DNA from: Spiroplasma sp. NBRC 100390
GTDB taxonomy: Bacteria; Bacillota_I; Bacilli_A; Mycoplasmatales; Mycoplasmataceae
Length of the DNA stretch: 64,000 nucleotides
Direction: 5' to 3'
NCBI RefSeq assembly: GCF_001886495.1
Contig: NZ_CP018022.1
Location: 868,001-932,000 of the forward strand
Numbering within the stretch: position 1 is the stretch's first letter; every line of letters begins with the position of its first letter. Below the pieces are notes generated by a model, which had not been told where the DNA came from, searched no databases, and saw only the letters and a program-made list of their open reading frames with translations. Of the stretch, positions 45,701 to 56,457 are shown piece after piece. Both the position numbers and the translations under genes were made by a program.

Positions 45701-47062
45701 TTCATAAATTGTTGGATAAATATTTAACGTGTCTCCCCCTGTCGCACCAACTGTGAAAGTTTGCTGGCCAATCTTAATATCATCGCGTAACTTCTTCTTC
45801 TGAATTTTTAAATAATTTGGACTAACAACAGCATAAGAATTACTTAATATTGATTCATTAAGCGATGGTCCTTCTCACTCCCAAACTTTATCAAAGATCT
45901 TCAATTGATTATCTTTTATTAGATCATGTCAACCAATAACCTTATATTTTGAATTATTAACAATATCTCATGTTGTAACTTCTTGACGCATTGAAATCAC
46001 AAAATTACTAACAATTCCTAGCATCTTGTAATAATTTTGAACAAAATTAATAAACGAACTTCGTTCACTATAATTTCCAAAAAAAGGAACCTTATTAAAC
46101 AAATCACCAATAACCATTCGCCCTTCGTTAATTCCAGTTTGGTTTAATTTATCAATGTATTGATAAGGAGATTGGCCTAAATATTGAATTCGTTGTTCTA
46201 CATTACCAGCACTATCTGTTACAGTATAACGTGATGCAACACCAAAACTACCCCGTAAGCCTTCATCAAACAAAGTATTTGTGTTAACAACATCAATCGT
46301 TTTATTGTCTTTCCCTAACGTTACCATAACATCTGGCATATCAAAATGTTGAAAATCATTGTTTGTTGTTTTTAAGTTTCAATGTCAACGATTAATCGCT
46401 TTCAAATTTTGATCAGCTTGCCCATTAGTAAAAACAGCAATCGCATTTTGAATCTCAGCTGTTGTTGACGTTGGATGCTTTGATAAAAAATCTTTATTAA
46501 TATAATCAGTAATAATTCCTAAAAAGTTTTTATAAATTTGAGTTGTTTTAAAAGCGGCAAAATATTGGTCAGATAACGCATTCTGCCCCATTGCCCGTAA
46601 TTTTGCAATTAATGTATTTTGATAATTAGGTGCTGATAACCGAATTTTTAGAGCCAACCCTAAAGCAGTTATTTCTCCAGAAGGTAATTTATCAAACGTA
46701 ATGTCTTGTGGCGTTAAAGCATAAAAAACATCACTATTTGCGGCTCCAATTGTAATTTTTGGATATGTTAATTTATTATCATTGTTTTCTACAAGAACAT
46801 ATTCTGAATCAAATGCAAAACTCGGCGTAATTGTTTGCATATTTGAATTTTCAAATTCCATTGCTGAATAATGGAAAGAATAATTATAATCAAAACTGCC
46901 GTATCCCATTTGACGGTTCGCTGCTTGTAAACTAGTTACCGTTGTAAATAAACAAGAAGTGATAATTGAGCAAATAAAAATTAAAAGGAGCAATGAAATA
47001 AATTGTCCTTTTGCTTTAATTATTCCTAAAATTCCTTGCTTCATTAACAATGTCTTTTTCAT
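42704..47062 (-). CDS. Giant FtsX-like ABC permease
   Basis: 1452 residues. One membrane segment at about 20-40, a long extracellular region, a three-segment FtsX/MacB-type bundle (from NVYIYIGLFFIIIFAITLFV to about 745), a further large external domain and a second bundle near the C-terminus (NRVIVIALSVALIFIVIII; SRWEINNLTLGIFIPF). The cytoplasmic SQIGMLKAGGY and IIATMKVQGYSR loops are the usual FtsX coupling helices, one per half, so the protein is a tandem. It follows a lipoprotein gene by 21 bp. Such permeases need an ATPase; none is in this operon. No clear Shine-Dalgarno, so translation is probably coupled. Many TGA=Trp codons. Confidence 0.85.
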
Positions 47063-47083
47063 GCTTAATCTTATACCACTATC

Positions 47084-49285
47084 TTAATCATTTTGAACAA
47101 CATCATAATAACGTTTTCATTGTCCGCCATTATCTTTTGCAAATCATTGAATATTAGAAATTACTCAGTATTGATGACTATCATCACCAGGGTTAACATT
47201 TGTCCAAGTAATAGTATATTTATAATTAACTTTTTGATAATTATTTCCTAAACCATCATACTTTGCAAATCAGTCTAAATTATTATTTCCTAATGCTTTT
47301 AAATAAGCAGCATTTAAATCTTGGTATGTTTTAATGCCGTCTTTTGCCACATATCATTTTTCATGCAGATTTAAATTGGTTGCAACATCAGCATCTCCCA
47401 TTCCCTTATATTCAAGGTCATATTGCATATTATTTTCATTTAAGAACTTCCCATTATTAATAAATCAATTTTCACCTAATAATAATGTATTCGTATAATC
47501 ATATAATGCATTATTAATTGCCAATAAGTCCTTACGCGTTTCTGAATTAGGATCAAAATATAATTTATTTAATAATGAACGAACTGGTTTGGTTCCATCA
47601 TTAAACCACGTAAAGGCTGTGTCCATAAATGAACCAGGGGCTGGTTTGCTTGGATCCTCACTACCTGTTAATAATTTTGCAATTTCGGTTTGATTTTGTT
47701 CTTGATTGTTTGGATCAGATCATGAAATTTGACTAACTTTTGTTAATGCATCAGCACTATTTAAAATTCCTTGTGATAAGGCAATAACAAACTGATTCAT
47801 ATCATTAATTGTTAAGGTTCCTAAGCCCCCATTCGCTGGTATCATCATCATTTTGGCCATGGATTGTAAGACTACTTTAAATCCTGGTGTAACTTTTTGT
47901 GCTGCAATTGTTAAAAATGTTCCAACTGCATTATTTGCTATCCCTTGTCGTTCTGTTGTTGCCTTTGTATACCAATCATTAACTTCGTTTCCAAATTCAA
48001 CAAATAATTCAGCTAACGATTTTGAAGTACTATCCTTTTTAAATAATAAATCAGCAAGCTGTAATTTTGGGGTCTTACCATTTCACATTGCATCACGATT
48101 TTTATATTGATCTTCTGGTTTTGTTAAATCTAAATCATCTTGCATTGGTTTTGTTAATAATAAGTCAATAAAAACTTGTCCTTGTTCATCAAAAAACTTA
48201 TTAACTCTTGTTTCAATTTTTTGTTTTTCATTTCCTGTTGCACCCAAATTAGTTAACGCCAATGAAACACCTTTTTTTGCCAATTCATAATTTGGATTCT
48301 TTTCATTTGGATTATTTGGCATTGTTGGCGAACCAAAAATTTGAAAATAAATTGCTCCTAAAATACTTCCTAAAAAATTCCCATCCGCGTCTTTTGACAA
48401 TGGTAAAAATTTGTTTAACTGATTAATATATGTTTTTGATTGTGAACGGTCCGTAAACATATCAGCCATTAAAATTAACTGTAAAATTACCATTAATTTA
48501 TCTTGTTCTTCTGATTTTTGTGCAGTAATAAATGATTTACCGGTCGCAAATTTTTCGCCATTAATAACAAAGTTTTGATTTGTATCGGTGTCAAATTTAA
48601 TATCTTTTGTTGCTAACGGATTATAATTCATATTTAAATCGTAAAAGTAAGTTGTTCGTGGTAACTCAAACATTGCTTTATTATAAGCATCCTTAATTGT
48701 CTTATGTAACCGCGCATCGCCCTGCTGTGTTGGCAAAATTTCTTTAGCAATTGAATAATTTGATAATGGTCCACCATCATATCAGTAATTTAACATATTA
48801 CTATTTGCTGCTAAATTAGGCATTGATGGTAATAAATCATTTTCAGAATATCCTGGAATTTTTGGTTTTGCTTGATTTTCCGTATTATATAAGTCATTAC
48901 TTAAAATATTCATATAATCATAACTTGATGTCAAATTATTTAATGGCACTCCATCTTTTTGATTTAAATAACGACCACGATAATAATCAACGTCAACTAA
49001 ATTACCATCTTTATCCTTATATGAATCTGGTAATCGTGTTAACATCTGTAAAGTTGATGGTGTATATCCATTTAAATTTTCATGGCGATTAGCAATTGCC
49101 ATTTTAGAAAATAATGTTGTTTGTAAAATCTTTGATTTTAATGGTCCATTCGGCATTTTTTCAACTTCTGAATCTTTGTATTTATCACCAGTTTGTGATT
49201 TTCCCTTGTTTTTACAACTAACAACAGTAATAACTGGAGTTGTTGCTAAAACTGTAGCAGCTAAAATATTAAGTAACTTACGCAT
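47084..49285 (-). CDS. Large surface lipoprotein paired with FtsX permease
   Basis: 733 residues. Signal peptide MRKLLNILAATVLATTPVIT with lipobox VVSC at residues 21-24; acylated Cys24. The mature part is rich in Asn, Asp, Lys and Tyr, with no recognised domain; stretches such as AKMMMIPANGGLGTLTINDM are not characteristic. Cotranscribed with the giant FtsX permease, it is probably its extracellular partner, as in other mollicute lipoprotein-permease pairs. RBS GAGGGAG at proper spacing. Confidence 0.85.
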
Positions 49286-49374
49286 TCTTGCTCCCTCTTT
49301 CCTTTTTTATTGATAAGTTGTTTTTGTTAATAATTAGTTTTTAAATCATTGAATTAGTTAATTCAAACATTATT

Positions 49375-50283
49375 TTATTCTTGTAAAGACCCCATTCAGC
49401 CATTAATTTCATTTTTTAAAAATTTATTTGGTAAACTTTCTAATCCATTTTTTTGACTAATATTAAAAAAATGAAGGGCATTTAATAATAATGAAAGTTC
49501 AATTAGTTCAATTGTGTCATTATCAGTAATTTCTCATAAATTTTGCATTGTTTTTTTGACAGTTTTCATCAAAAAAAACAAATCTAACAAACATAGAACT
49601 TTAATTAATTTTAATAAAATTTTTAAAAATAACGAATGTTGTAAAACCTTTAAATCATTTGAGCGACTTTCAAAATTACTAATTGTTATTAAAAAAATTA
49701 GCAAATGAAAGGCAAATTCATGTAAAAATGTTGTTTTTAAATCAAATAAGTAAAAAAATGTAACAATAAAGCCGGTTAAAATACTTCATGTTAATCACAA
49801 GACTAAGATTTGACGATTATGAATTTTATCAAATCAAATCAATAATTGTTTTCCCATTAAAAATGAAAATAACAGTGAAATAAAAATCAACATTATTAGT
49901 TTAAAAAGATAATTTAAAAATTGCTTGTTCATTAAAATAATAATGCCCATCAGAAATTGAAAAACTAAAACTATTTCACCCGCAATATGAGCAGTAATAT
50001 CATTATTTAATGCATAAATTTTTATGAAAATCATTTGTAAAATTATTGCCATAATAAATTCACTAATAATTAATACGGCATTAAAAAAATATTTTGTTGC
50101 CAGTACTCCTAATTTTAATTTAATTGCATAAATTCTAAAAAAACAAGTAACAACTTTTAACATAATATAAAATAAAATAATACTTGCCAGAAAAAATATT
50201 GCAACACGTTCTAATGAGAAATTAAAGAAAAAATAAATTGAATTTGGGATATTAAAATTTGACAATCCATTTCATAAATTCAT
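49375..50283 (-). CDS. Polytopic membrane protein under a poly-T promoter
   Basis: 302 residues with about seven or eight membrane segments and very few charged loops; a soluble tail of about 90 residues has LLNALHFFNISQKNGLESL. No family recognised. RBS TGAGGAGA. Transcription probably starts from a promoter whose spacer is largely a 16-T tract (see 50331), so expression may be phase variable. Only a few TGA=Trp codons. Downstream of this gene lies the lipoprotein-FtsX operon on the same strand. Confidence 0.65.
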
Positions 50284-50330
50284 TTTTTTCTCCTCACAAA
50301 TTTTAAATAGTCCGTTGCTGCTTATTGAAT

Positions 50331-50359
50331 ATATTAAAGCAAAAAAAAAAAAAAAACAA
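50331..50359 (-). promoter_or_regulatory. Promoter with a 16-nt homopolymer spacer
   Basis: Minus strand: -35 TTGTTT (50354-50359), then 13 more T plus GCTT (exactly 17 nt), then -10 TAATAT (50331-50336). The homopolymer (16 T in total, 50341-50356) lies between the two elements, so slippage would change promoter spacing. Confidence 0.5.
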
Positions 50360-50376
50360 GTGGGTACACTTTGTTT
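50341..50376 (-). terminator. Terminator of the lysophospholipase gene
   Basis: AAACAAGTG (50354-50362) with CACTTTGTTT (50367-50376), one bulge, followed on the minus strand by the 16-T tract. The same tract serves as promoter spacer for the next gene. Confidence 0.7.
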
Positions 50377-50399
50377 TTTTGTAAAAATTAGACTTTTAA

Positions 50400-51335
50400 T
50401 TATCGAAAAAGACTTTTATTATAAAAATTTAAGATATCTTGATAAATTTCTTGTTTAATTGGTTCATTTAAAATCTCATGACGGGCATTTGGATATAATT
50501 TTACTTTAACTCTTTTCCCTGCTTTTTTATACAATTCAACCGTTTGTAATACTGTCTTCCCATATTTTCCAACCGGATCATCTTGTCCCGCAATAAACAA
50601 CAGTGGCAAAGTATTTGGTGTTAACTTAATATTTTTTTTATTGGTAATAAACAATAATCCCGTAAACATATCTTTAAAAGCACTTGTTGAAAAAACTTGG
50701 CCTGTTAACGGATCATTAGCAAATGCCTCTTGCACAGTTTTATCCGTTGCCAGTCATTCTGTCCCCAAGTTACCTTCATCTTTATAGCGAACATTTAATG
50801 GGGCATAAGAAAACTTATAAATAAAATTATCTTTTGATTTTGGTCCCTTAATTTTTTGACCAATTCTAGCCATTTTAATTGAGAATTTTAATAATCTTTT
50901 TGGATAATGCGCTGTTCCACAAATTACTAAAGCTGCAATATTTGTTCCATATTTAATAGCATAATGGCGAACCATAAATGACCCCATTGAGTGACCAAAC
51001 ATCACAATTGGTCTGTTCGGATAACAATGTTTAATATAAGTTGTTACTTCATATAAATCATCAATAATTTTTTCTCATCCTTCTTCTTCGGCAAAAAACC
51101 CCAAATTTTCAGAACAAGTCGCTGTTTTCCCATGTCCGCGATGATCCTCTGCAACAACAGCATAATTGTTTGCAACTAAAAACTTTGCAAAATCCTCATA
51201 ACGTAAAGAATGTTCAGCACTACCATGAACTAACTGCACCACTCCCCTAATGTCTTTGTCGTTTGCAGGTTTTCATTCATACATTTGTAATTCTGAACCA
51301 TCACGTAATTGTTGTTTTCACTCTTTGAATTTCAT
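50400..51335 (-). CDS. Lysophospholipase/monoacylglycerol-lipase-like hydrolase
   Basis: 311 residues, no signal peptide. VQLVHGSAEHSLRYEDFAKF (oxyanion and lid start), EDHRGHGKT, VMFGHSMGSFMVRHY (GHSMG nucleophile elbow), IAGQDDPVG (acid) and NARHEIL (His) match the serine aminopeptidase S33/lysophospholipase family. Length and motif order agree. It would release fatty acid from lysophospholipid or monoacylglycerol, useful to a lipid-scavenging mollicute. RBS AAAGGGTGG upstream of 51335. Its terminator is combined with the next promoter. Confidence 0.88.
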
Positions 51336-51436
51336 ATTTTTTACCACCCTTTCATTTAAAAACAAATTTGCTATATTTTACCATTTTCATATTGCTATTA
51401 AAAGCATCTTATTTAAAAATAGTAATTTCAACTAAA

Positions 51437-51472
51437 CAAAAAGAAAAAGTGTCATTTAACACTTCTCTTTTT
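51437..51472 (-). terminator. Terminator of the ABC exporter
   Basis: Imperfect stem of about 12 bp from AAAAAGaaaAAGTGT to ACACTTctcTTTTT around a short loop; T-rich tail on the minus strand. It touches the stop codon at 51471. Confidence 0.65.
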
Positions 51473-53378
51473 AACGGCCTTGATTTCCAGCACGATGAAG
51501 TTCACGGAACGGACCATCAATTGTAATTAATTCATCATATTTTCCACTTTGAATAATTCCTTGTCCTTTTCCCAAGACAAAAATTTTATCAACATTTTTA
51601 ATCGTACTCAATCGGTGGGCAATTGAAATTGTTGTTTTACCAACCATAATTTTTTCTAATTCAGCTTGAATTTCTTTTTCAACAATATTATCTAACGCAC
51701 TTGTTGCTTCATCTAAAATTAAAATTTGAGGATTTTTTAAAATCATCCGTGCAATAACTAATCGTTGTTTTTGCCCTCCAGACAACATAAATCCACGTTC
51801 ACCCAGAATAGTATTATAACCATCTTTTCAGCCCATAACTAAATCATGTAAATTAGCTTTTTTACAAGCTTCAATAACTTCTTCTTCGGTTGCATTAAAC
51901 ATTCCATAACGAACATTGTAAATAACATCACCAAATAAAATTTTTGGTTCTTGTTCAACATAACCAACATGTGTTAAATAACTTGCTAAATTTAAATCTT
52001 TTAAATTGGTATTGTTAACAATAACTTCTCCACTGGTTGGATCATAAAAACGTAACAATAATTTTGAAATGGTTGATTTTCCACTTCCAGTTTCGCCAAC
52101 AAAAGCATAACTTTTTCCTTTTTCAAATTTCACCGTTGTTTTTGGTAAAATAATGACTCCCGGTTTTTCTGGATATTCAAAAATAATATCTTTTAAAACA
52201 ATATCCCCCGTAATTTCATTAACATTAGATGCATCACGGTTTGGGTCAATTGTTGTATCAACACGAATTAGTTGAATAATTCTTTTTGTTGATGCTGTTG
52301 CCCGCGCTAATCCTGGCACTAATCCAGTTAATGTTCAAATTGGGAAGGCTAAAGTGTTAACCCCCGTAATAAAAGCTGGTAAAACTTTCATAATGTGGTT
52401 AGTACTTTCTGTCCCCTTATTACCATATAAAATAATACTTGATAAAACAACGATAACAGTTAAACTTAATGCACAAAGAATAATAATTGTTGTCATTCGC
52501 GCTTGAATGCGGTTTAAACGACGATTAATACGGTAGTATTCCTTATGAATTTGTTCAAAACGAACACGTTCATATTCTTCTGTTCCTGTTGCTTTGATTA
52601 AGGCAATTGAAGCAATGCGATCAGTTACATCCCCATTAACATCAGTAATTTTAGCACGAACATTTTCTGTTTCTGATGCTTGTGAACGGAATGTTACAGC
52701 AACTGCTGTCATAAATAAACTGGTTGCTCCTAAACAAATTAATGCTAATTTTCAATCAATATTCAACAACACTATTGCACTTCCAATAAAGATAATTGGA
52801 ATACTAATTAAGTTAGCTGGCGTTAATTGTGATTCATCTCCAATAATTTGCGTATCATTAATTAATTTTGTCATTGTTTCTCCAATTTTTTTATCAGAAT
52901 AATAACCAATGTTTAAATTAACTAAGTTATTTAAAACGGCATTTCGAACATCAATCTCAATATTCCGTCCCAACATTCCTCCAACCCGTTCACGAATGTT
53001 TGTTGTGACAACACCAATTACCAAGACAACACCAATGATGATTAATCAAATTCATCAGTCTAATCCAGTTGTTACTGCCCCCGGGTCATTTCCAAATTCA
53101 AATAAAATTTGGGTCATTAACTTATTTATTAAAAGGGTAATTGTTACAATTGATGTTGAACTTAAAACTAAAGTAAATAAAATTGTAAATGAACGTAATA
53201 AATATCGACGATAATAAATTGCAACTAACTTAAAAAAACCGATTCGCGGTGCTTTAATCTCCTTCATCATTTCTAATGGCGTTTGCTGCTTACGAGTCTG
53301 ATTTTTGTGGTCTAATTCGTTATACTCCAAGTTTTTTTCAATCTTATTAATATCAATTAACTCTTTAATTTTACCCAT
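51471..53378 (-). CDS. ABC exporter, fused membrane and ATPase domains
   Basis: 635 residues: cytoplasmic start with a basic helix, six membrane segments (about 60-370), then the nucleotide-binding domain. Walker A GETGSGKSTISK, signature LSGGQKQRL, Walker B ILILDEATSALD and the H-loop SIAHRLSTI are all present. Type IV (MsbA/BmrA-like) half-transporter that dimerises. Candidate substrates are drugs, lipids or peptides; nothing nearby resolves it. RBS GAGGTG upstream of 53378. Three TGA=Trp codons. Confidence 0.92.
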
Positions 53379-53440
53379 AAACTCACCTCTTATTCTAAAT
53401 AAGTTTTATCAATAAACTTTCTTATCTTTATATTATAACA

Positions 53441-53476
53441 AAAAATAAAACTTTTTTAATGTTTTAAAAAAGTTTT
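53441..53476 (-). terminator. Terminator of the His-rich ECF S-like gene
   Basis: AAAACTTTTTTAA (53447-53459) with TTAAAAAAGTTTT (53464-53476), then ATTTTTTG on the minus strand. Confidence 0.75.
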
Positions 53477-54403
53477 TTAGACATATATTCCATATCGATC
53501 AACCAACTGTCTTGTTCGTCGTTCTAATAATAAAAATAATGTAGCATTAACAATATATTTTGCGGTAAATATTCCAAAGAAAATTCCAATAAAAATTAAG
53601 GTGTGCTGTCATGATTCAAAAATGGAAGCCATTCCACTGTTGTCATGATCATGGTCATGACCAGCATGAGCAACACTAACACCATCTGATCAATTAATAA
53701 TTTCATTCGGTGTGCTAACTGTTGGTGCTAACATATTAATCCCATGTTTAATCATATGAACATGTTCTTCTTCTAAATGTGAATGACCAGTATTTACTAA
53801 AATTTTTGCAACAATTAGAAACGATAATGCTTCAACTAAAGCACATAATGGAATAATAATTACAAATGCTAAAATTTTTTTGGTTCAAGTAATACTAATA
53901 ATTTTATGATGGTGATCATGGGCTTTTTTAACATGATGATATTCATGAATTGCATGATCACCAACATCTTCAGGAACCTTTACTTTGTAATAAGCATTAA
54001 ACAAAATATAATAAATAAACCATGTAATAAAAATAACCAGGATGTTAGAAATCATAAAAAACGCCATTTCTATTCAGGTGTGGTGACCATCAATTAGATT
54101 ATGAATCCAAGGTAAAGCTATCCCCTCTAATAAGGCAAACCCTAATCCAACAATTGAAATTGAATAAATGATCACTAATGTATCAAAAAAGCGTAACCCA
54201 AAGGTTGCTCCTCAGGGGGTTGGAATATTAAAAATCTCTAATAAACTCAAACCAACAGCAACTGCTAAAAAAATTGCTGATACTGTAATTTTAAAAGTAA
54301 TCGACCTTTGATTATATAATTCTTTGTGAAATAATGATTTTTTAATCCGAACCCAAATCTTATCGTTCTTCACGGTTAAATCATTGTTACTATTTTTCTC
54401 CAT
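53477..54403 (-). CDS. ECF S-component-like membrane protein with His-rich loops
   Basis: 308 residues, about six membrane segments. The N-terminal half (TPWGATFGLRFFDTLVIIY, then GLGFALLEGIALPWIHNLIDG) follows the pattern of ECF S components in Mollicutes. Three histidine-rich loops are unusual: HEYHHVKKAHDHHH mid-protein, HSHLEEEHVHMIKHG and HAGHDHDHD. Such clusters bind Zn, Ni, Co or Cu, so I infer a metal or metal-chelate substrate, or metal sensing. Vitamin transport is also possible. Its promoter shares the Fur-like box of the ferritin gene, which agrees with a metal link. RBS GAAAGG. Confidence 0.7.
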
Positions 54404-54421
54404 ATCTTTTTCCTTTCTTAT

Positions 54422-54457
54422 TTATAAAAATTATAATTTATTTTTTTAAAAAGTCAA
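54422..54457 (-). promoter_or_regulatory. Promoter of His-rich ECF S gene with Fur/PerR-like box
   Basis: Minus strand: -35 TTGACT (54452-54457), 16-nt spacer, -10 TATAAT (54430-54435), box TTATAATTTTTATAA (54422-54436), 18 nt from the start codon. Same layout as at 4322 and 6177. Confidence 0.55.
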
Positions 54458-54504
54458 GCCCTTAATAAATTTTTAACAAAATAAATTAAAATCAATTTTA
54501 ATAA

Positions 54505-54540
54505 AGAAAAAAAATAAAAATAGAAGTCCTATTTTTATTT
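54505..54540 (-). terminator. Terminator of rnpB
   Basis: AAATAAAAATAG (54512-54523) pairs with CTATTTTTATTT (54529-54540), then T-rich sequence on the minus strand. Confidence 0.8.
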
Positions 54541-54549
54541 ACAAAGTCA

Positions 54550-54926
54550 TAACATCATAACCCACGTTCTGTTTTTTATTTAATAAAATAAAATACTAGT
54601 TATTTATCTATCAATTTGTTAAAATTGATCTTCTTATTTTCTTCTGCTTTGAAAAAAAGAAGTTCCCTTACCAAAATTTAGGTTTCTCGCTTGTGGGGTT
54701 TACCCGTTCCATTTTTTAAATTTCTTTAAAAACTCGTTTCTGTGGCACTTTTATAGAAAAAATTCCATATTAATAAATAACTTAGGATTTTTTTCAGCCG
54801 TCATAAGGATCCCTTATGCCTAATCTTATGAATTAAATTAGCACAAACACTACAATCATCGCAGATTGTGCGAGCGTGGAGTTTCCTCTATTAACTGTTG
54901 TTAATAGCAACTAGTTCTGTTATAAC
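54550..54926 (-). ncRNA. rnpB: RNase P RNA (type B)
   Basis: Read on the minus strand, the conserved segments of bacterial RNase P RNA appear in order: GAGGAAACTCC, GTGCCACAGAAACGA, ACGGGTAAACCCCACAAGCG, GGTAAGGGAA, and CAGAACGTGGGTTATG near the 3' end, which closes P1 with the 5' end (UAUAAC/GUUAUG). Ends are estimated from this pairing. A TATAAT lies just upstream (about 54935-54940) and a terminator just downstream. The RNA is the catalytic part of RNase P that matures tRNA 5' ends. The neighbour gpsB gene is also found beside rnpB in Bacillus. Confidence 0.93.
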
Positions 54927-54991
54927 TCATAATAATTATACTATATCTTAAGAATAAAATGCTAATTTTGCTAATAACTAGTTGTTAAAAT

Positions 54992-55318
54992 TTAGTCATT
55001 ATTTATCTTACCTTCTAAATTATGGATTCGTTTTATTAGATCAGCTTTTGAAAAACCTTCTTCTTCTAACCGTGCTTTTTGGGCTTTTGTTTCATCAAGT
55101 TGTGCTCTTAAAACATCATTTTTGTCTTGCAAATCATTTATTTGTTGACGCAAATATTTAATTTCTTTATTAAAATCATTCGTAATTCCTTCAAAAACTC
55201 GATAATCAGTGGCAATCATATCTAAAAACATATCAACTTCATTCGGATCATAACCTTGGTAATCAACTTGAAATTCCTTATTAATGACATCAACTGCTCG
55301 CAATTTAATTGTTTTCAT
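54992..55318 (-). CDS. DivIVA/GpsB-domain coiled-coil protein
   Basis: 108 residues. The N-terminal DivIVA domain reads RAVDVINKEFQVDYQGYDPN then EVDMFLDMI, followed by a coiled coil of about 50 residues (NDFNKEIKYLRQQINDLQDK...). GpsB/DivIVA proteins bind negatively curved membrane and organise division or wall synthesis in walled Firmicutes; in a wall-less cell the partner must differ. The position beside rnpB and recU is as for gpsB in Bacillus. RBS AAGAGG. Divergent from recU with 67 bp between. Confidence 0.85.
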   Translation of the reverse strand: MKTIKLRAVDVINKEFQVDYQGYDPNEVDMFLDMIATDYRVFEGITNDFNKEIKYLRQQINDLQDKNDVLRAQLDETKAQKARLEEEGFSKADLIKRIHNLEGKINND

Positions 55319-55385
55319 TTTAACACCTCTTTTACAAGGAACAAGTGTCCTTTTTTGTTAATTATATTATAAGGAGGAAACAATC

Positions 55386-55895
55386 ATGCACCTGCCCAAT
55401 AATCGTGGAATGTTTTTAGAAACTTTACTTAATTATACTATTCAAAAATATTTTGATCATAATATTGGTCTCTTTTTTAAACGAGTAGTCAATATTATTC
55501 CATTGGAAAAAAATCAGCATATAATCACAAAAAGTTATTTTAAAGAAAAAACTGGTTGTGATTATTATGGTCTTTATCAAGGCCATTATATCGAATTTGA
55601 AGCAAAAGAAACCAACCAGCAAAAATTCAACTTAAACAATATTAAAGCACATCAGTTAAAACAATTAGCTTTAGTTAAAAAACATCATGGCATTAGTTTT
55701 ATTATTATTTATTTTCATTACTATGATCGTTATTTCATCTTATCATATCAGAAATTAACAGAATGAATAAAACTAATACCAACAAAACAAATCCCAGTTT
55801 CTTTTTTTGAAGAAAATGGTTATGAACTTTTTCTGACCCTGCCTAATTTTCTTGACTTTAAACCAGTTCTTAATCAATTAATCAATTGTATTTAG
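55386..55895 (+). CDS. recU: Holliday junction resolvase RecU
   Basis: 169 residues, slightly short. The nuclease core TGCDYYGLYQGHYIEFEAKE carries the conserved Asp and E-x-K residues of RecU; NNRGMFLETLLNYT at the N-terminus is the helix of the family. It cuts Holliday junctions during recombination. RBS AAGGAGG with 8 nt to ATG. The 3' end overlaps the convergent dnaD gene by 26 bp. One TGA=Trp near residue 127 splits it under the standard code. Confidence 0.9.
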
Positions 55896-56430
55896 TTAAT
55901 GATTTTGGTTTATTTTTAAGATAATTATCAATAAACTTAATAAGTTCTTTAAACGTCATTTTTGTTTCTTGATGATTAGTAATAATTAGGGTTAATTGAA
56001 AATCAGAAATTTTATTCTCTAAGTAAGTATTTAAAGTAGCTTTATCGTGTTCATTTAAAGGTTCTTGCAAAATTTGATTGACTTGATCAAACAAAATCTT
56101 TTTTTCAACATTTAACTCTAAATTTTCGATTGCAATAATAATTTTGTTAAAAATTGGTGACAAATCCATTTCCAAAACATCTTTTTTCATCTTAATATCA
56201 ATAAAACCATCTTGTTTTAATTGGTCTAACATATTTTTTGCTTTTGTTTCAGTAAAATTGGAATGATTAGCAATTTCTAACGGAGTGATGAACCTTTTAT
56301 CAGAAGAAGAACAGTTCATAATCAACATGATTAACACTAACTGTTCTTCTGACAAATTTATTAATTTGTAATGGCTCAACAAAAATCGCCACTTATTAAT
56401 ACTGCCCTTGTTAAATAAATTATTTAACAT
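55870..56430 (-). CDS. dnaD: DnaD-like primosome protein
   Basis: 186 residues. The N-terminal domain (LLSHYKLINLSEEQLVLIML, then FITPLEIANHSNFTETKAKNMLDQL) is the winged-helix DnaD_N type; a helical C-terminal half ends in the DnaB-2-like stretch MTFKELIKFIDNYLKNK. DnaD loads the helicase at oriC and at restart sites with DnaB/DnaI in Firmicutes. A terminal TGA is Trp, so the frame runs on 3 residues to TAA at 55870 and overlaps recU. 27 bp separate it from hup. AAGG lies 10 nt before the start. Confidence 0.82.
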
Positions 56431-56457
56431 TACAGTTAAACCTTAACTAACTGCTGA

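Noticed and set aside
55425-55622. Minus-strand frame inside recU
   Set aside because: Antisense shadow of recU with no RBS; the plus frame has full RecU motifs.
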